The notes under the pieces: model-generated
Databases searched by the model: none
The model's input: only the letters and a program-made list of their open reading frames with translations
Told to the model about the DNA's origin: nothing
Source of the DNA: SIG607 sp045601805
GTDB lineage: Bacteria > Bacillota > Clostridia > Oscillospirales > Acutalibacteraceae
Direction: 5' to 3'
Assembly: GCA_045601805.1 (NCBI GenBank)
Contig: JAZSAJ010000001.1
Coordinates: forward strand, 1 to 17,025
Length of the DNA: 17,025 nucleotides
Made by a program: the position numbers and the translations under genes
Shown: positions 15,540-17,025 of the stretch, in pieces
Position numbering within the stretch: position 1 is the first letter of the stretch
How the letters are laid out: each line of letters begins with the position of its first letter

Positions 15540-16486
15540 TGTTGGCCTTTCTTGTTAGTGCTATTCGTCTTGGTATGACATTTCTTTTCGGCTCAACAGG
15601 TGAAACTATTGCCGAAAAATCGGGTCACTTAAACTTGGGTATTCCGGGTGTAATGTGTGTTGGTGCTTCTTGCGGTTGCTATGCTGAATACCTTTATTTA
15701 GATGCCGTAAAACGCAATGTTAACCCACTCCTTGCCGTACTTATTCCCATTATTGCAACCCTTTTGGGCGGCGCTCTTATGGGCCTTATTTACAGTTTCT
15801 TAACTGTAACTTTAAGGGCTAATCAAAATGTTACGGGTCTCGCGCTTACCACTTTTGGCGTTGGCGTGTCCGATTTTATGATTTCTAAAATCGGCGCAAT
15901 TTACACAAAGGGCAGTAAGTACTTCACAACCCCAATTCCGTTTTTAAAAGACCTTGGCTTTGTTGGTGAACTTTTGTTTTCGCACGGTATTTTAATTTAC
16001 TTGGCGGTTATAATTGCTTTGGTAACTTCGTTTGTTTTAACTAAAACAAGGGTTGGGCTTCACTTGCGAAGTGTTGGTGAAAACCCCGCAACTGCCGATG
16101 CTGCCGGTATAAATGTTGCAAAATACCGTTATTTAGCAACTTGTATCGGTTGCGCTATTGCCGGTCTTGGCGGTCTTTCGTTTGTAATGGATTACCTTAA
16201 CGGTAACTGGGAATATTGTATAGATGCTATTGGTTGGTTGGCTATTGCGCTTGTAATCTTTACCGTGTGGAAACCAAACCTTGCAATTATTGGCTCAATC
16301 GTTTTTGGCGGACTTTATGTTGCAAGTAGTTACATTGTTGGCGTAAGTTTTGCAGGTAAGGAACTTTTTAAAATGCTCCCTTACATTGTAACTGTTGTGG
16401 TTTTAATTTTCACAAGTATTTTAGACAAAAAAGAAAACCAGCCCCCGCAAAGTCTTGGCATAAACTACTTCCGCGAAGAAAGATAA
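15539..16486 (+). CDS. nucleoside ABC importer permease 2 (NupQ-like)
   Basis: A 315-residue inner-membrane permease, second partner of the heterodimeric channel. Family landmarks are GETIAEKSGHLNLGIPGVM (21-39), NQNVTGLALTTFGVG (95-109) and the loop GLHLRSVGENPATADAAGI, which contacts the ATPase. About eight hydrophobic segments are visible. It again starts by a one-base TAATG overlap with the preceding permease, with GAAAGGAG upstream. It is the last gene of the xpt-importer operon and is followed by a strong terminator. The gene order lipoprotein, ATPase, permease, permease is the same as in nupNOPQ of Bacillus subtilis. The exact substrate is an inference from xpt and the family. Confidence 0.93.
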   Translation: MLAFLVSAIRLGMTFLFGSTGETIAEKSGHLNLGIPGVMCVGASCGCYAEYLYLDAVKRNVNPLLAVLIPIIATLLGGALMGLIYSFLTVTLRANQNVTGLALTTFGVGVSDFMISKIGAIYTKGSKYFTTPIPFLKDLGFVGELLFSHGILIYLAVIIALVTSFVLTKTRVGLHLRSVGENPATADAAGINVAKYRYLATCIGCAIAGLGGLSFVMDYLNGNWEYCIDAIGWLAIALVIFTVWKPNLAIIGSIVFGGLYVASSYIVGVSFAGKELFKMLPYIVTVVVLIFTSILDKKENQPPQSLGINYFREER

Positions 16487-16490
16487 AACA

Positions 16491-16522
16491 AAAAGAGGTT
16501 AATTCAATTAACCTCTTTTTTT
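16491..16522 (+). terminator. rho-independent terminator of the xpt-importer operon
   Basis: A perfect 12-bp stem (16491-16502 with 16508-16519) closes a TTCAA loop, followed by an uninterrupted T-run through 16522. It separates the importer operon from spoVAC. Confidence 0.9.
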
Positions 16523-16575
16523 ATTTGCATAATTTTCTTAAATTTATGAAAAATAGATTTAAGGAGTTGTGTAAA

Positions 16576-17016
16576 ATGAAAACAACAAATCAAGAATATT
16601 CACAAATGGTTAAAAAATATTCGCCTAATTCACCGCTTTTAAAAGATATGTTAAAAGCATTTTTAATAGGCGGTGCCATTTGCACCTTTGGACAAGTGCT
16701 TTTAAATATTTATAAAATGTTTTTAACTGAAGAAAACGCAAAACTGCTTGTGCCGGTAACACTAATTTTTATAACCGCACTTTTAACCGGTCTTGGCGTG
16801 TTTGATAAAATTGCAAAACACGCGGGCGCAGGCACCTTGGTGCCAATTACGGGCTTTGCAAATGCAGTAGTATCCCCATCGGTTGAATTCAAGCACGAGG
16901 GCTATATTTTGGGCACAGGCGCCAATATCTTTAAAATCGCCGGTCCCGTAATTGCCTACGGCACCGTGGCGAGTGTGGTGTATGGAATAATCTATTGGAT
17001 AACAACATTATTTTAA
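16576..17016 (+). CDS. spoVAC: stage V sporulation protein AC
   Basis: A 146-residue membrane protein of the SpoVA channel, which moves dipicolinic acid into the forespore during sporulation and out during germination. It sits in the inner forespore membrane. After a short polar N-terminus (YSPNSPLLKDMLKAF, residues 15-29) there are several transmembrane segments, and the conserved stretch VPITGFANAVVSPSVEFKHEGY is diagnostic of the SpoVAC/SpoVAE family; length and N-terminus favour SpoVAC. The ATG at 16576 has AAGGAG 9 bases upstream; an in-frame ATG at 16525 would place the terminator tail and this ribosome site inside the coding region. The downstream end is complete, and the window stops just before the next gene, which in most spore formers would be spoVAD. 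Expression is expected from a forespore sigma factor, but I found no clear promoter. Confidence 0.93.
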   Translation: MKTTNQEYSQMVKKYSPNSPLLKDMLKAFLIGGAICTFGQVLLNIYKMFLTEENAKLLVPVTLIFITALLTGLGVFDKIAKHAGAGTLVPITGFANAVVSPSVEFKHEGYILGTGANIFKIAGPVIAYGTVASVVYGIIYWITTLF

Positions 17017-17025
17017 CGCAAAAGG

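Noticed and set aside
16525..16560. Possible forespore-type promoter before spoVAC (TGCATA at 16526-16531)
   Set aside because: The -35-like box is plausible, but no CATnnTA-type -10 is found 16-18 bases downstream, and the region is AT-rich enough for chance matches.

Overview
The window is AT-rich chromosomal DNA from a low-GC Gram-positive bacterium, most likely an endospore-forming member of the Clostridia (Bacillota). The reasons are AGGAGG-type ribosome binding sites, sigma-A-like promoters with 17-bp spacers, U-tract terminators, a spoVAC gene and Bacillota-type protein families. Genes are densely packed in short operons; no gap exceeds 300 bases, and I see no tRNA, rRNA, CRISPR array, insertion sequence or phage gene.

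Layout. Positions 1-1296 hold murC, cut at its 5' end by the window edge. It converges on an AraC-family regulator (minus strand, 1314-2201), and one hairpin contains both stop codons. The regulator is divergent from a three-gene operon (2309-4968) encoding a PIG-L/LmbE-type zinc deacetylase, a divergent NagB-like isomerase/deaminase and a PfkB sugar kinase. This unassigned sugar module is the most novel part of the window. After a terminator come two overlapping cell-wall genes (5033-7707): an FtsW/RodA/SpoVE-type glycan polymerase and a short class B penicillin-binding protein.

Positions 7765-10721 hold uxaB and uxaA, the altronate branch of D-galacturonate (pectin) breakdown, behind their own promoter and an inverted repeat. 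Positions 10891-16486 form a purine salvage operon: xanthine phosphoribosyltransferase (xpt), then a BMP-family lipoprotein, a double-domain ATPase and two permeases resembling the NupNOPQ nucleoside importer. The last gene, spoVAC (16576-17016), belongs to the dipicolinate channel of spores.

How the genes work together. The BMP importer probably brings in nucleosides or purine bases, and Xpt converts xanthine to XMP. UxaB and UxaA turn tagaturonate into 2-keto-3-deoxygluconate. The AraC-controlled module is predicted to deacetylate, isomerise or deaminate, and phosphorylate an amino-sugar-like compound. Its isomerase lacks several residues that define true NagB, so the actual substrate is open.
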